A stretch of DNA of 64,000 nt from Diphasiastrum complanatum (GCA_029204225.1 CM055097.1:10672230-10736229); one strand, 5' to 3'; positions 11,095-22,952 are shown, numbered from the stretch's first letter. A program made the numbers and translations. Notes: a model not told the origin generated them from the letters alone.

Positions 11095-11490
11095 TGTTGA
11101 AGAGTAATGCCTAATTTACCCCTTTGGCTAAACATTAGTTAAGTTGTACATAACTCATGGGGCATGTTTCAATTAAATGCATGAGACCCCCTTTTGTAAG
11201 TTGAGTATATTAGTGCAAGTGGCCCACTTGGCCAAGTAGCTCACTCCTATGGTTGACACCTAGACTTTTCATGCATGTAAAGGAGGTGCTTGCCTCACAA
11301 GGGATTTGGAGGACCCACGCCCTCCTCTCTCTCTCGAGCAATTCATTTCTTCTTCTCACTTTTGAGTTTGTGAGGTGCTTATGCAATTCTCCTTGTGTGT
11401 GATGTTTTCCATAGCCAAGTTTCTCAAGCTTTCATAGTTGATCTAGTATTTGAGTTAAGATACTCCATAGCTGGGTCTTGCAAATCATCA
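11095..11490 (+). repeat. 3' LTR of intronic copia element
   Basis: 396 bp, directly preceded by the polypurine tract AAGGGGGGG (11086-11094) and followed by the target duplication TCAAT. Confidence 0.95.
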
Positions 11491-12380
11491 TCAATCCCTT
11501 AATAAAAATAACCCTCGGGTCAAACGGAATAAATGTTCTTCTGCATTAATGATAGACCCACATAAACCCAGCCCCAAATGTAATAATGACCACCAGTATG
11601 TCCATAATAATACTCAGGAGTCTATATTATTTATTTCAATGCAATAGTTTTAAAACTTTGACAGTGATTCTTTTGTAAGCTTCATATTGGGCAGAAGGTG
11701 AGGTCACATTGATTGATGTTTTATTGTGTGAATTAGGCTGGCTCTTTTGTAAAGCATTTGTCTTTCTTGTAATAAAGAGGACGTCCTGTAGACATTTATG
11801 ATGATTTGTTTTGCTCTGAGGACTAGGAAATGTGAAAAGCTCAGCAGGTTGATAGTCCTTTGAAATATTGTCTGGAGACATTATATTTGTGCAAGTAGGT
11901 TCTCTGAACTTGACTCCTTTTAATGCAAAATTGTATATAATAAAAGGACAGCTACATCGCATAAAAAGATATTTTTATGCTTCTTACTAGATATGTAAAA
12001 TATTAAGGCTCCATTGCAATATTGACAAGACTTATGGCCTCATTGGCCTAGCTTTTGAAGTCGTGTAATCGTACAGCTTAAAACACTAGATTGAAGCTGA
12101 CGAGTCTTCTCTGGAGTTCCATTCTTGTAACCCTTGCTTTCGAATCTAAGCATTTTATTGACATTTATTTCTATCTTCTCATTTGGCATTTGGGAATCTT
12201 GGATGTGTCCAAAATATGTGCAATTTTATGTTTCATGCTACCATTGCATTAAAATATGCACTTTAAGAAATTTTTTCAATTTATGGAGCTAATCGAATAA
12301 GGTCTCAATGGTTAAGGGTGTATTTTACTTTTTGATCGTTGAACTTATTAGTGCAATTATTTCTACTTTGATTTGTCCAG

Positions 12381-12497
12381 ATCCAGTTGAAATCGTTAGC
12401 AGAGGAGATGCAGGCAGTAAGTAAGGGATTAGAGAAAGTTGAACAGGAACTTACTGCCTCAGAAAATGACGGCCCAATTTCTGAAGACTTTCGGAAG
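12381..12497 (+). CDS. Formin FH2 domain exon
   Basis: 39 codons between TTTGTCCAG and GTGTAG. Encodes IQLKSLAEEMQAVSKGLEKV and then ELTASENDGPISEDFRK, matching the FH2 post-helix segment of plant formins. Phase 0 at both ends. It directly continues the exon at 3427-3498 in protein order, which proves that the copia element sits in an intron. Confidence 0.9.
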
Positions 12498-12960
12498 GTG
12501 TAGTCTTTCTTCTCTTGCAGTTAATCCCTGTTTTCAGTTAGACGCATTGATTCAGAATCTGTTACATATTTATGTAGCGTATGGAACAGACATGTATGTA
12601 CTACGTATTGAGAAAATTCTGGAATGCCTTTTTACACTAGGAGAAAACCGAAGTTTTCCTAGAAAGTTTTTTACGTTCCATATATATGAAATGTGATTTG
12701 CTCCATACACACAGAACAATATGTTCCGCACCAAAAGATAAGGAATGGGCATCTGTGATCTGTCATTGCGAGTGCCGAGGATAAAATGGCCCAGGAACCA
12801 GTATTTTCTGAAGGAAGCTTACTGGCTTTTTAAAGAAGTGTTGTGCTTTACAACATTTTGGAAAGGATAGTTAATTGGGCCTTGTGCCTGTAAAGCATTG
12901 ATAATACTTTAGATTCAAGATCACATATATAATTTGGAGGACGGATATGTGCTTTTTCAG

Positions 12961-13029
12961 GTGCTTAAGACGTTTTTGGATACGGCAGAGGCTGATGTAC
13001 GCTCACTGACTTCCCTGTATGCCGAAGTG
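12961..13029 (+). CDS. Formin FH2 domain exon
   Basis: 23 codons between CTTTTTCAG and GTGAGT. Encodes LKTFLDTAEADVRSLTSLYA, a conserved FH2 C-terminal helix. Phase 0 at both ends. The flanking introns (12498-12960 and 13030-13118) show nothing else. Confidence 0.9.
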
Positions 13030-13118
13030 GTGAGTGGATGCTGATGACCAGAAACCTACATTGCTTAGTCATTCTTAAAACCTAAAATTGTTCTCTTAAA
13101 TTTTTGTTGCTGTTATAG

Positions 13119-13185
13119 GGTCGAAATGCCGATTCTCTTGCACAATACTTCAATGAAGATCCTGCACGCTGTCCTTTTGAGCAAG
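13119..13185 (+). CDS. Formin FH2 domain exon
   Basis: 67 bp between GTTATAG and GTACAA. Encodes GRNADSLAQYFNEDPARCPF plus EQ, a strongly conserved plant FH2 motif (GEDPARCPFEQ type). It ends with one base of a split Val codon completed by the next exon. Confidence 0.9.
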
Positions 13186-13977
13186 GTACAAGCTGGTGCC
13201 CTGAAACTCCCATTTGTGATATTTTGAATGTACCAAGTTGGCCTGTGCTGTTCAAGGGGAATGCATCTCATTGCTAGTTCCAGGAAGTGCTCAAGAAAGC
13301 GCGAAATCTTGGCCTATTTTTGAGAGTAATAAGATCATGATGCATAGCCCGTGCTTGTGTACCGATATCATACATTCACTTATTTTCGATGTACTATTAA
13401 CTATTTTCTATCATCTGATATTGCAGTTTATGCATGTTTGGGTGTGCGAAGCTGATTGTGACTACTGTTTTGACACTAATCAGTCCAAAGCTACCAAATC
13501 ATACTGTCATTTGGATTTATGCTGGATTTGAATTCTAGTTCCACAAAATAGGGTACAGTGGAGACTGATATCCAAACACTTTTTCTATTGTGGAAATTTA
13601 GTACGTGATCCAAAAGTTTATTTAGAATGGTCCAAAAATTGATTTCACTCTATGGACAAAGGTAATTGTTATTCCACTTCCCTCATGTGACGGGTACTTT
13701 AATGGTTCTCCAGTGTGTAATCTGGTCAGCACTCCTTTTTTGATACACAGTTAATGCATGGAAATTCGAACACTAACATTATCACGGCCTTGGCATGAAC
13801 TAAGTAGCTCAGTCACCAATTCAGCCTTTAAAAGTGTTCTGTTGTTGAGTCTCAAGGTATAAGTACATGGCAGTAGCTTGCAATGAGTTATCTCATGGAG
13901 TTTGTTTTACTTGTTCTTCTCATATCTTCTCCTTGTTTACCTTCTGCAGTAATAACTTTTTTGCTACTTCAATGCAG
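13186..13977 (+). other. Formin intron
   Basis: GT...AG intron of about 0.8 kb (acceptor TTCAATGCAG). No repeat or RNA recognised; the open frame at 13238-13531 looks like chance. Confidence 0.7.
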
Positions 13978-14153
13978 TTAGTACCATTCTCCTCAATTTT
14001 GTTACAATGTTCAAAAAGTCGTTGGAGGAGAATAGCAAGCAAGCGGAATTGGAAAAGAAGAAGGCCGAGAAAGAAGCTGAAAAATTACGAATTACCCCAA
14101 CAAAGAAAGAACCGGATGCCTTATTGTCTCCAATGAGGCACAGGGTTGGATAA
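13978..14153 (+). CDS. Formin last exon (end of FH2 and C-terminal tail)
   Basis: After the split Val the exon encodes STILLNFVTMFKKSLEEN, then a charged coiled-coil-like segment (ELEKKKAEKEAEKLR) and a short tail ending MRHRVG at TAA (14151-14153). The five visible exons total 501 bp, 167 codons including the stop, without a frame break. The basic tail after FH2 is usual for plant formins. No poly(A) signal was confirmed downstream. Confidence 0.9.
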
Positions 14154-15844
14154 TGAGTTCATGGGTAGATGAGAAATTAGCCATATGCTCTTGTGGGGTT
14201 TCCAAATGAAATTGGGGCTTGTATATCCATTTGAGATGATGAGATGTGTACAAACCTTGAAAGCAGCACTTTTTCAAGCAGAGGAAAGGCTCCCTGTGCT
14301 ATACGTGTTAGCTATAGCACACTTCATTCTTTATACCCCAAATAATGACATCAGGTCCTGTTGCATTACTCCAGTTATTGACTGTTACTCGGATCATTCC
14401 CTTTGTACAGTTTCCCAGATTGATGTAAACAAAATACACTATAACTTGGTAGTTTCTGCTGTAATTTCTTGATGCTGCTTCCTTCTCACATGCACTGCCT
14501 ATAAATTAGGTGATCATGTACTCACTACTGGAAATGAGTTGTAGGGAACAGCTCAGGGAGAGTGGTCAATCTGTGTCAATCTGTAGAGTTTTCACACTTA
14601 TTTAGGCTTCTCAAAGTTGTGCTCCCTTCATGCCAACAGCATGAAATCTGGATCTTCTGCCCAACAGAATGTGGAATACCATCATCATGTTAAACAGGAC
14701 ATGCTTTCTTCTGTTACCCAATGCAGGGTTTCATTCTCACACTATATGGTAAGTAGAGTAAGTGGCTCATTTTTTAAAAGTTTAAATCAGATTGATGCAG
14801 AAGTTCAAAAATCTTAATCATGATAGCATTGCCTATAGTCTCTTATATTTGTTCCTTTTATGAAGATTTTTGACGGATTCTGAAAATAGTTGAATTTCAC
14901 TTTGCAGGAGCCAAGTTGAAGTACCGTCTTTAAAGTAAATGAGCTGTATGGGAAACTATGTACTAGCATCTGTTTCGTTGCTGAGGTTACAACTCAGTAG
15001 TTATGGTTTATCTGAATAATCATTCAGATTTCATCAGGTGAATGTACTATGGATCCTTTTCTCATTGAGACGTGAGCCATTGGATAAAGGGCCTGATTTA
15101 GTGACTATTTCTGACCAACTGTCTCCTGTACTATTTGGCTTTTTTCAAGGTACAAGGCCATTGTTCATGACATTCACACTCACTCTCTCCTTTCTTGCAA
15201 ATGGAAGTGCTCTTTTAATTTCAATGAAGACTATCAGCCATTGTACATAAGCCTGAGAATGAAAACAAGAATTGATACTTTTTCATGTGTCCTGTTGGTA
15301 GGTCTATGGTGCAAGGGTCTGACTGTTGAATTTGATTGCAATCATTTGGGGTAGTCAAGAAGTGGTGTGTGCATGTACTCAAGATTAATAACTGGTTTAG
15401 CGAGATATCCATTTATTACAATGCAGCATAAAATATTTATCAAGCTAAAATGTGGATGGCCCAAGTTATATTCTAGAACGGTTATAGCTACACAGCATTG
15501 TCGGAAGGTCATAGAAAGCACCTTTACTAAGCAACTTGATTGACTGATAATTGAAGCAGTTCTGGTAAATTCATTTAACTAGGGAGGGGCTCAAATCATA
15601 AATTTGGGTCCTCTTGCATTGATGTTTTAGAGGCTGAAGTCCAATCTCATTGGTTCGTAGCAGTTCTGTAGTGTTTTTGAAAGTAGAGAGGCCTCCGTTG
15701 GAGGTTATGGTGAAGCTGAAGCACTCCCTTTCGACTTCTGATTGAAGGCAGGGCAAGGTTGGAGAGAGAACCTCCGCTTTCCAATCTTGGAAAGTTGAGC
15801 CAGTTAAAAACTCAGAGTCAGAAGTCCACCATACTTGCATTGCG

Positions 15845-15935
15845 TTTCCAGAAACGCGTCCAGAAACACGTTTCTGAAATGGGGGAGCGTTCCTCAGAAA
15901 CGTTTTTTTTTTTTCATTTTTTGTGGGCAATATGG
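15845..15935. repeat. Palindrome cluster, GAAACG type
   Basis: GCGTTTCCAGAAACGCG, CAGAAACACGTTTCTG and CAGAAACG follow each other; the cluster ends in GGGCAATATGGG, close to the GGCAACTATG flank of the other members. Confidence 0.55.
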
Positions 15936-16078
15936 GTATCAGATTAAAGCATTAATTAAGGGAAGTACATTTATGTAGGTTGCCGAATGTTTTGGGTACA
16001 ATATGGTCCAGTTTAGATGCATCAATCCCTGTTGGATTCTATCATGGGGTTCAACTTTTTTGATGTCTGTTTGTTTTT

Positions 16079-16170
16079 TTGGTCAGTGATTCTGTTCCCA
16101 GAAATGCGTTTCTGAGAAACACGTTTCTGGGAATGTTTTTGCTCAGAAACGCGTTTCTGGCAACTATGGT
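16079..16170. repeat. Palindrome cluster, GAAACG type, with TTGGTCAG and GGCAACTATG flanks
   Basis: The core contains GCGTTTCTGAGAAACACG, ACGTTTCTGGGAA and CAGAAACGCGTTTCTG. The same flanks surround a GGAACG-type core at 6003-6060. Confidence 0.6.
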
Positions 16171-18585
16171 CAGAACTAGGGAACAGGAACAGCTTCTTCA
16201 ATATGAGGGTGAGCGGAATTGAGCTGCTGAAAGTTGAAATTTTTGTCCTCTTTTCCTAGTTGGTTACAATCTTGGCATTGCAAAGAATGTGTCTGTGTAT
16301 CATTCAAATTTTTTTTGAGGTTTGCTGAAAACACTTTGAGAAGTCGGTGAAAGTGAAGATGAGAGAACATTTTAATCAGTAAATAACAGTTTGGACTTAG
16401 CATTGTTTTTGGCAGATCAAAGCTATCACGTGTCCCAACAAAGTTATCACATCAGTAGAGAGGCATGTCTAGATATTGTGCGATCAAAGTTTTGAGTGTA
16501 TTTGCTATTAAAAGTTGCAAAGAGCGTGTCAGTAAAATCAAATGGTTGTCTTTGGTCAAAACATCTATGCTTGAGTGATCTTGTGTGCCATGGGAAGGGA
16601 GCCTGGTAACTACGATCAATCATGCATTTGGATTCAGTCGATTTTGCTCATTGAACTTATAGGATAAGCCATGGATTTTTTATGTTCGGAATATATATGC
16701 TCAAGATGTTCTTCAGAGCACTAGGAAAAATTCTAGGAGTTCTGAAAACGATTGCTGTCAAATTTTCAGGCAGAAAAGCAGTACTGCTGACGCCAACAAA
16801 AGTTTATAGTACATAATAATCTGATGACATATTCATATATACCTATTGTATGTTTAGTAATATGGTTCTGGTGAAGGGTTGCATTGTGTTTGAGGGTCCA
16901 ATGAAGATTTACTCCATATCTAATAAAGTGCTTGCTGGTACTTGATTTTATTGATTGTCGCTGTACAAGACACTGTTGGCTGCACAAGAAGAAGAATTGG
17001 GCTAAGGAGCGAATCAGGAGAGCTGGGCACCTTAGGATATTGCTTAGGGCGAATAGAAGCTACCAACATGAAAGGTTTTTTAAGATTTCATGCTTGTTGG
17101 TATAATTAGTTCTCAAGAGATCTGTTTGCTGCATTCTATGTGGAGCTCAAGAATTGAATTGGGTTTAGGAGTGGATCAGGCGCGCTTGATATCTTAAAAC
17201 AGGGTGAGGGCAAGGACTGAGCTACTAACCTATGGTGAAAGAGGTCTAAGAATCCCGATGTGGCCCTACTGCCATGTTATGGAAGATCCAAACGCATGAT
17301 AAGGATGTGCATCCAAATTATACTCCATTTTTTATGCAGTTCAATGATGGTAAGATCATATTATGGAAAACCCAATAACACCGTGATAAACATGATATTC
17401 ACGCAGATGCTTTTAACACAACCACGGAAACATTCAAGTCAATAATCTCGGAAATGACTGACAAAGTTCTAGCTCAAAGCTTAAAATGTATACAGAAATT
17501 AAGCTCATCATGATCTGTCAGGCAAGTAGTTGCATTTCAATAACCATCTTAGAATTGCTAGCTATAGCTGCATGGCAAAATGCAAAAATACAGTTTTTGA
17601 ATGCTACGAACTTTGCAACGAGTAACATGCCACGTGGACCCATATGTAGGGGTTATAGCAATTCATTCTCTCAGGACTGGATATGTGCGAGAAACTTCTT
17701 GAAGCTTGTCTATGTATAAAAAATACTATAATACATATCAAACTAGAAGATTGCACAGATTAAAAGATAAGTTATGTATTTTTTGTATATGGTGAAGAGA
17801 GAGTGAAGATTGTCAAAGTGCATTCTTAATGTTGACGTTACAGAAGTCTTAGGTGGGATAGGCCAAATATTGAGACTATTAAGTGAGAAAAAACAAATGT
17901 GCAAAGCTTCTTAAGATTGTTGTAAGAGCCTTAGTTTAGATTGGCCAAACGTTGAGACTATTGATGCAAAGCTGTTGAATTGGAGAAAAGTTTGAATGAG
18001 CTGAGAGGTAGATCTTAGCATTTGAGCAAGGGACAAGATGAGTAGAATAAATGTCTTAACAACTCAAGTAGAATAGAGTGAGTTATGCATCCCTCTAATT
18101 TTGTTTAGCATGGTAAAGCTTAGCTTGAAGGCAATCATAAACTTCACATACAATTCACAAATGTAGAGTGTTTGTGAAAAGAGTTTCTTTTGAACAAACT
18201 AGGGGACTTTTTTTTTATTAGGAGTGTTCATGTGGACCATAGTGCCTACAATGAAAGATGACAATATTCAGTTCGTAGGAATTTTGATTTATAAGTACAA
18301 ATAGCTGCATACCACTTATTTCTAGGTTTAAGATTTAACCCTTTCAAGTATTTTGTTGGAGATGAACACTTATCCCGTATGTCTAATTTTCAATTTCGAG
18401 AGCATAGTATGCAAAGTAAGAATCCTGCTAAAATATTCAAAAAATTAACAACCAAATAGCTAACCACCTTAAATTTCACAACACAATTGACACAGTCTTG
18501 GGAGAGATGTCTTCATTGAGATAATTTCTTGGATCCATATGAGACAATGATTTTGCCTTTTCAAGTAGGAATTGGGTGATTCTTT

Positions 18586-18703
18586 CATACCATGTGCTTG
18601 GACCCAACGGGGGTTGGCTTAGTTGGTTGGCGTGGCATCCAAAGTTTCTTTGTTCCCAAGTTCAAGCCTCCCCTTGGAAACTGAGAAGCATACCATGTGC
18701 TTG
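18586..18703 (+). mobile_element. Very short tRNA-like SINE, copy 1 (88 bp) with 15-bp TSD
   Basis: Perfect direct repeats CATACCATGTGCTTG at 18586-18600 and 18689-18703 flank an 88-bp insert (18601-18688). The insert has an A-box-like TTGGCTTAGTTGG, a B-box-like AGTTCAAGCC, and a terminal pairing CCAA.GGGG with CCCCTTGG that mimics a tRNA acceptor stem, followed by a short 3' tail AAACTGAGAAG. Long perfect TSDs are the signature of LINE-driven retroposition. A second copy is at 38497-38580. It is not a normal tRNA gene: the T-arm and anticodon region do not fit. Confidence 0.85.
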
Positions 18704-18825
18704 TACAAGGCTTCATGCAATTTAAACTTTGTGTTCTCATCTTCGAATGACATAACCTCCAAGTTGGAACATGTAAATGTGTTAACACCTTTTTGCACTC
18801 TCCTGGTTGGGTTAAGACGGCTCAA

Positions 18826-20125
18826 ACCTCATACTTTGATGCATCAGTATGCACATGAAACTCTATGGACCAATTGGGCGGTCTTAATATTGGCATTGAG
18901 ACCAATGCATCTTTAAGCTTCTGGAATGCCTGTAAGGCTTCCTCCGTCCAATGTGGTTCTGTTGTCAGCTTGTAGATTGGCCTTGCTAACTCCGCAAAAT
19001 CTAAAATGAATATCCGATAGTAGTTAGCGTGACCCATGAAAACATAGACTCCGTGAATCGTCCCTAGTGGTGGTAGATAAACAGTGATCATGATCTTGGA
19101 TAGATCAGTGGCAATTCCGTGTCTTGATACCATGTGGCCCAATATCAGGCCATGTGCCACCCAAAATTGACACTTCTTTGGATTCAAGGAGGTCTGATAT
19201 TCACGACATTGCTTCAACACTTTCTCCAAATTGGATAGGTGTTCTGTTCGGCCCATGTACGCATAGATCATCCAAGAATATTTCCAAGAACTTCTGCAGG
19301 TGCTCTTTGAATGTCGACTACATAACTCATTGAAAGGTGCTCGGGGCATTGCAAAGTCCAAACACATCACTTTGTAGGCATAGGTTCCCCATTCGGTGGC
19401 AAAAGCTATTTTGTGCTAATCTTCCGGCTTCTATTTTGACTTGATTGTAGCCATTGAAGCCATCTAGGAAACTATAGGCTTCTACTCCTGCTACTCGGTC
19501 CAAAACACTTTCCGTGAAAGGTAAGGAAAATTGATCTTTCTTTGTAACCACATTTAGTGCCTTTAGATTCAGATAGATCTGCATTTTTCCGTTCTTCTTG
19601 GGTACTATAACTATGCTCGATTTCATAAATAAAATCGGTGTCTAGCAGCTTCTACAACTCCTGTTTAATCAGCTCCGTGTAGTTAGGATTGCAGCAGTAA
19701 TATCTGCTTACCTTAGGGACTGCTCCGTCCACCAAGGGTATGGTATGCTGGACCATTGTTGGTGGTATACCCTTCAGATCCTTGTATGTCCATGTGAAGC
19801 AATCCTTGTATTCCACCAACAGTGCACATAACCTTGTGAATTCTGTGGGTGTCAATTGTTCTCCCACATAGACAAGTTTCTCTTCTTCGCATGGCTCAAC
19901 TAAGTTCATGGGTTTTGTTCGCGCAGGGCCTTCGAAGATTTGTTCTGCTGGTTCTTGATCAGGTTCCCTCTATGCTTGTGGCATCATGATTACTACGTCG
20001 TCTAAGGTATAATTCTTGAAGGTTTCCGACATCTCGTGAACTAGTGTTCGTCGAGATTCCTCCATCAACATGTTGATCTTAGCGCGACTTGTAATCTTCA
20101 AATTCTTAGTCATCTGCAACTTGGT
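18826..20125 (-). pseudogene. Ty3/gypsy reverse transcriptase fragment, minus strand
   Basis: Read right to left: linker with PTEFTRLCALLVEYKDCFTW and DLKGIPPTMVQHTIPL, then RT motifs IVIVPKKNGKMQIYLNLKAL, LPFTESVLDRVAGVEAYSFL, GFNGYNQVKI, the active site FLDDLCVHG, then LGHMVSRHGIAT and YKLTTEPHWTEEALQAFQKL. Frames change several times and stops occur. RNase H is cut off just after the HVHTDASKY motif. The fragment abuts a copia fragment of opposite orientation at about 20126. Confidence 0.85.
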
Positions 20126-20905
20126 ACCAAGATTAAGGTATTAAGGAGTGATAATGGAGGTGAATATATCTCCAATAAGTTTATTGACTTTTGTAGTTCT
20201 AATGGCATAAAGAGGGAGTTGTCATGTCCATACACCCCTCAACAAAATGGAGTGAGTGAGAGAAGAAATAGATCTCTTTGTGAGTGTGCTAAGGCCTTAA
20301 GGCTAGATGCTTCTCTATCCAAACCATTTTGGGGTGAAGCAATAACTTGTGCTAATTATTTGTGCAATAGATTGCCTAAGCAAGCCATTGGAGGAATCAC
20401 ACCATTTGAAGCTCTATTTGGAGAGAAGCCCAATCTCAAGGATCTCAAAGTTTTTGGATCCATTTGCTATGTACACCAATCCTTGGATAAGAGGAAGAAG
20501 GATGATGCGACATCCATCAAAGGCATCTTTGTGGGATATGGTGAGAATAGCAAAGGATATAGAGTCTTCAATCCCATCACTAGCAAGGTGATAGTGAGTA
20601 GGGATGTTATTTTTTATGAAGGACATGCTTGTGATTTGGATGATAATGCTACTAATCATCTTGATGCCAAGGATCATGCTAGGATGGAGGAGGAGCATCC
20701 AAGTGAAGAAGAACTTGAGGATCCACCTCAAGATGCAAGAACTCCAAGAAGATCTACAAGGGCAAGGACCGAGCCATTGAGGCTCACCTATGATGGTCAA
20801 GGTGATCAAAGGGAAGGCTCATCATCTTTCACATCTAACACTTTTCTTACTTCAATGCTTGATGAACCATTTTGCTATGAGATCTACATGAGGCAAACCA
20901 AGGTG
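20126..20905 (+). pseudogene. copia integrase fragment, plus strand
   Basis: Starts abruptly inside the integrase core (VLRSDNGGEYISNKFIDFC), has the Glu of CPYTPQQNGVSERRNRSL, then ITPFEALFGEKPNLKDLKVF, GIFVGYGENSKGYRVF and VSRDVIFYE, followed by an acidic linker. The first catalytic Asp and all of RT are missing. It is a different copia lineage from the element at 6.1 kb. Both ends are sharp junctions with gypsy DNA. Confidence 0.88.
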
Positions 20906-20914
20906 TACTCGATA

Positions 20915-21840
20915 TTTCTTGTAACGCCTATTCTTATGAGTTATTGCTTGGTCGACTATGGCTCACCAATGCAAAGGTCGTTCATGACTGGAGCAAAGGG
21001 CAAGTCACTTTTGGCAATAGAGAGAGCTCCGTTACCATTGATTCCTCTGGGAATGTCAAACCAGCACGATACCATGACAATGCTTCATCTACTACAAATT
21101 TTGTGTTTGAGCCATACCAGTCCACCCAAGAGAAAGGTCATTATGTTGAATCTACTGATATCATAAAGTGGAGCCACAATTTGGCTACGATTGATTGTGT
21201 AAATGCTGATTATTGTGCTCAAAATCAGGTTGATTGTACCTATACTCCCATGGTCAATAACAAACAACCACCTGATCTAGACACACCTATCATTAATATC
21301 AATTTTATTGATATTCAACCACACAATGATGAATTGTAAAATGTTGCATGGCTACCTACTGATGAATCAGCAGAAGTCTATCATGTCAAATGGCCCAATT
21401 ATCCATGGGACTTATGTGAGGAGGAAACAATTTATCAAATCGACGATGAGATCCTCAATGACGTGCCACCGATTCCTCATCCGCACACCTCATGCCCTCA
21501 GAAGTCACCACCTCGTGGCAATACCATGAAGGAGAAAATGAAGAAACCACATTTAATCCAACCTCTTGGAGACCTTAATGCTACTCGGGAAGTTCCTGAG
21601 ATCACTTTAGCTCACACACCTATCCCAGAAGCTCCCAAATCTCCATCAAGGTAGTTAAAAGGCAAAACTCCCCTCGAATCACCCACACATGATGTGCCTG
21701 CTCACTTTAAAGATTACACAATCGAGGATGTGACTATTCAATTAACACAAGCTCAACGCGAGCTGAATGGTAATTCACCTTACGAGGTCCTGCACAAACC
21801 ATCAATATATCCTTGAGTGAACCCAATGAGCATAACAAAT
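20915..21840 (+). pseudogene. Ty3/gypsy protease-RT linker fragment, plus strand
   Basis: Begins with the gypsy protease end motif YELLLGRLWLTNAKVVHDW and KGQVTFG, then a long linker (LATIDCVNADYCAQN, YHVKWPNYPWDL) that continues through several frames to about 21840. LATIDC also occurs in the minus-strand gypsy copy at 24.2-25.2 kb, so the two are related elements in opposite orientation. Confidence 0.7.
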
Positions 21841-22060
21841 AAATTGTTCACGTCGGGGCGCACCTCAGTCGAGAGCAATGCAGAAAGCTTGAAAATCTTC
21901 TAACTTTGTACAAGTACTTTTGCTACTTCCTTTCACATGTGGGAATAGGCTTCACACATGTGAGATCTGACTATGAACATAGATCTTAAGATTAACATAA
22001 TACATTGACCAAGTTGGAAGTGACAATTTCAACACTCCTCCTCAATTCTAACTTGGTAAA
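21841..22060 (-). repeat. LTR-like edge with polypurine tract, minus strand
   Basis: On the minus strand a purine run GAATTGAGGAGGAG ends at 22038 and is followed by TGTTGAAATTGTC, the expected PPT/3'-LTR border. The LTR would extend left to about 21840. Its start differs from the LTR start at 27935 (TGTTGGAGGG), so the two are not a pair. Confidence 0.45.
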
Positions 22061-22952
22061 TCTATGGTACGTCTATAAAAAACTTAAGAGGTTTGCTACG
22101 ATAATGTATCGGGCCTGAGATCCTCGCGCGACAGGATGAATAGGACCAACATAATCCAGTTCCCATTTTTTAAATGGCGCTTGCGATAAGACCGGATGTA
22201 AGGGTTCATAGTTTTGTCTAGTAGGTCGTCGTGTCGCTGGCAAACATCACATGTCTGAATATAGTTTTTTGTGTCCTTATAAAGCATAGGCCACCAACAA
22301 CCTGATTGCAAAAGTTTGCGAATTGTAATATCTGTAGAGAAGTGTCCTCCGCCCATGCCATCATGCAAAAACATGATTAAATCTGAGATTTCATGTGGTA
22401 AAACACATCTACATAGAATATTGTCTGATCCACGACGATACAATGGTCCTGCAATCAATTGATAAGGTTGAGCCTTATGAATCAGTTGCCTCTTCTGTAC
22501 TTTTGTCAAGGAGTCATTCGGTTGTCCTAGTATCATATACTCAACAATATTCGCTGCCCACTCAGGTACTGCCTCTACATAAAATAATGCAGCATCTGGT
22601 AATTCATCATCCACTTCAGTATTAACTGGTGCATATTCAATTTGCGAAACATGGTTGGCTAGATAATGTTGCTTTCCCTTATGAACCACAATTTGAAAGT
22701 CAAATTCAGTCAATAACAGTAACCATCTTGCAATATGCCCTATACTGCATGTCTTGTTTACCAAGTAAAGTAACAATTGGTGATCCGTATAAAATGCAAA
22801 GTGCGTTTCCATGAGGTAATGTCAAAATTTCCATACAGAAAAAATCATGGCTAACGCTTCTCGTTTTGTTGTGACATAGTTCTTCTCTGGGTCTGTAAGC
22901 TGTCTGTTTGCAAAACGTATCGGATAGTCCTTCTTATATTCACCTGGCTACG
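22061..22952 (-). pseudogene. Ty3/gypsy RNase H end and integrase N-terminus, minus strand
   Basis: Contains FYTDHQLLLYLVNK (RNase H), then the linker and the integrase HHCC zinc region: HDGMGGGHFSTDIT and CDVCQRHDD. The frame is open from 22812 to 22096. The catalytic DDE core that should follow is missing, so the element was truncated soon after the zinc region. Confidence 0.88.

Larger units (their letters stand above)
6145..11495 (+). mobile_element. Near-complete Ty1/copia retrotransposon in the formin intron
   Basis: Complete architecture: TSD TCAAT (6145-6149 and 11491-11495), 5' LTR 6150-6539, primer-binding site 6540-6551 (CGGTATCAGAGC, initiator-Met tRNA type), gag-pol region 7009-11034, polypurine tract 11086-11094 and 3' LTR 11095-11490. 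Order PR-IN-RT-RH defines copia. LTRs differ at about 10 aligned positions plus a 6-bp indel, so the insertion is fairly young, but the coding region already has frameshifts and stops. It lies in the same orientation as the formin gene. Confidence 0.95.
3499..12380 (+). other. 8.9-kb formin intron carrying a copia element
   Basis: The interval between two consecutive FH2 exons has GT...AG borders. It contains a short tandem duplication (3567-3680), two palindrome clusters (about 5190-5255 and 6003-6060), and a full-length copia element (6150-11490). In 3700-6140 there is no other recognised gene except an unassigned Trp-rich open stretch (4566-4779). In 11496-12380 I see nothing. Confidence 0.75.
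14154..18585. other. Intergenic, formin 3' flank
   Basis: No gene recognised in 4.4 kb. It holds two palindrome clusters at 15845-15935 and 16090-16170 and short A/T-rich runs. Open frames listed by length here lack family motifs. Confidence 0.6.

Noticed and set aside
12041-12160. Another SINE candidate in the formin intron
   Set aside because: The words are only loosely tRNA-like and no flanking direct repeat is visible.
18601-18688. Possible genuine tRNA gene
   Set aside because: Box-like words are present, but the T-arm and anticodon arm do not fold properly, the unit is flanked by a long target duplication and a second dispersed copy exists. A SINE explains it better.
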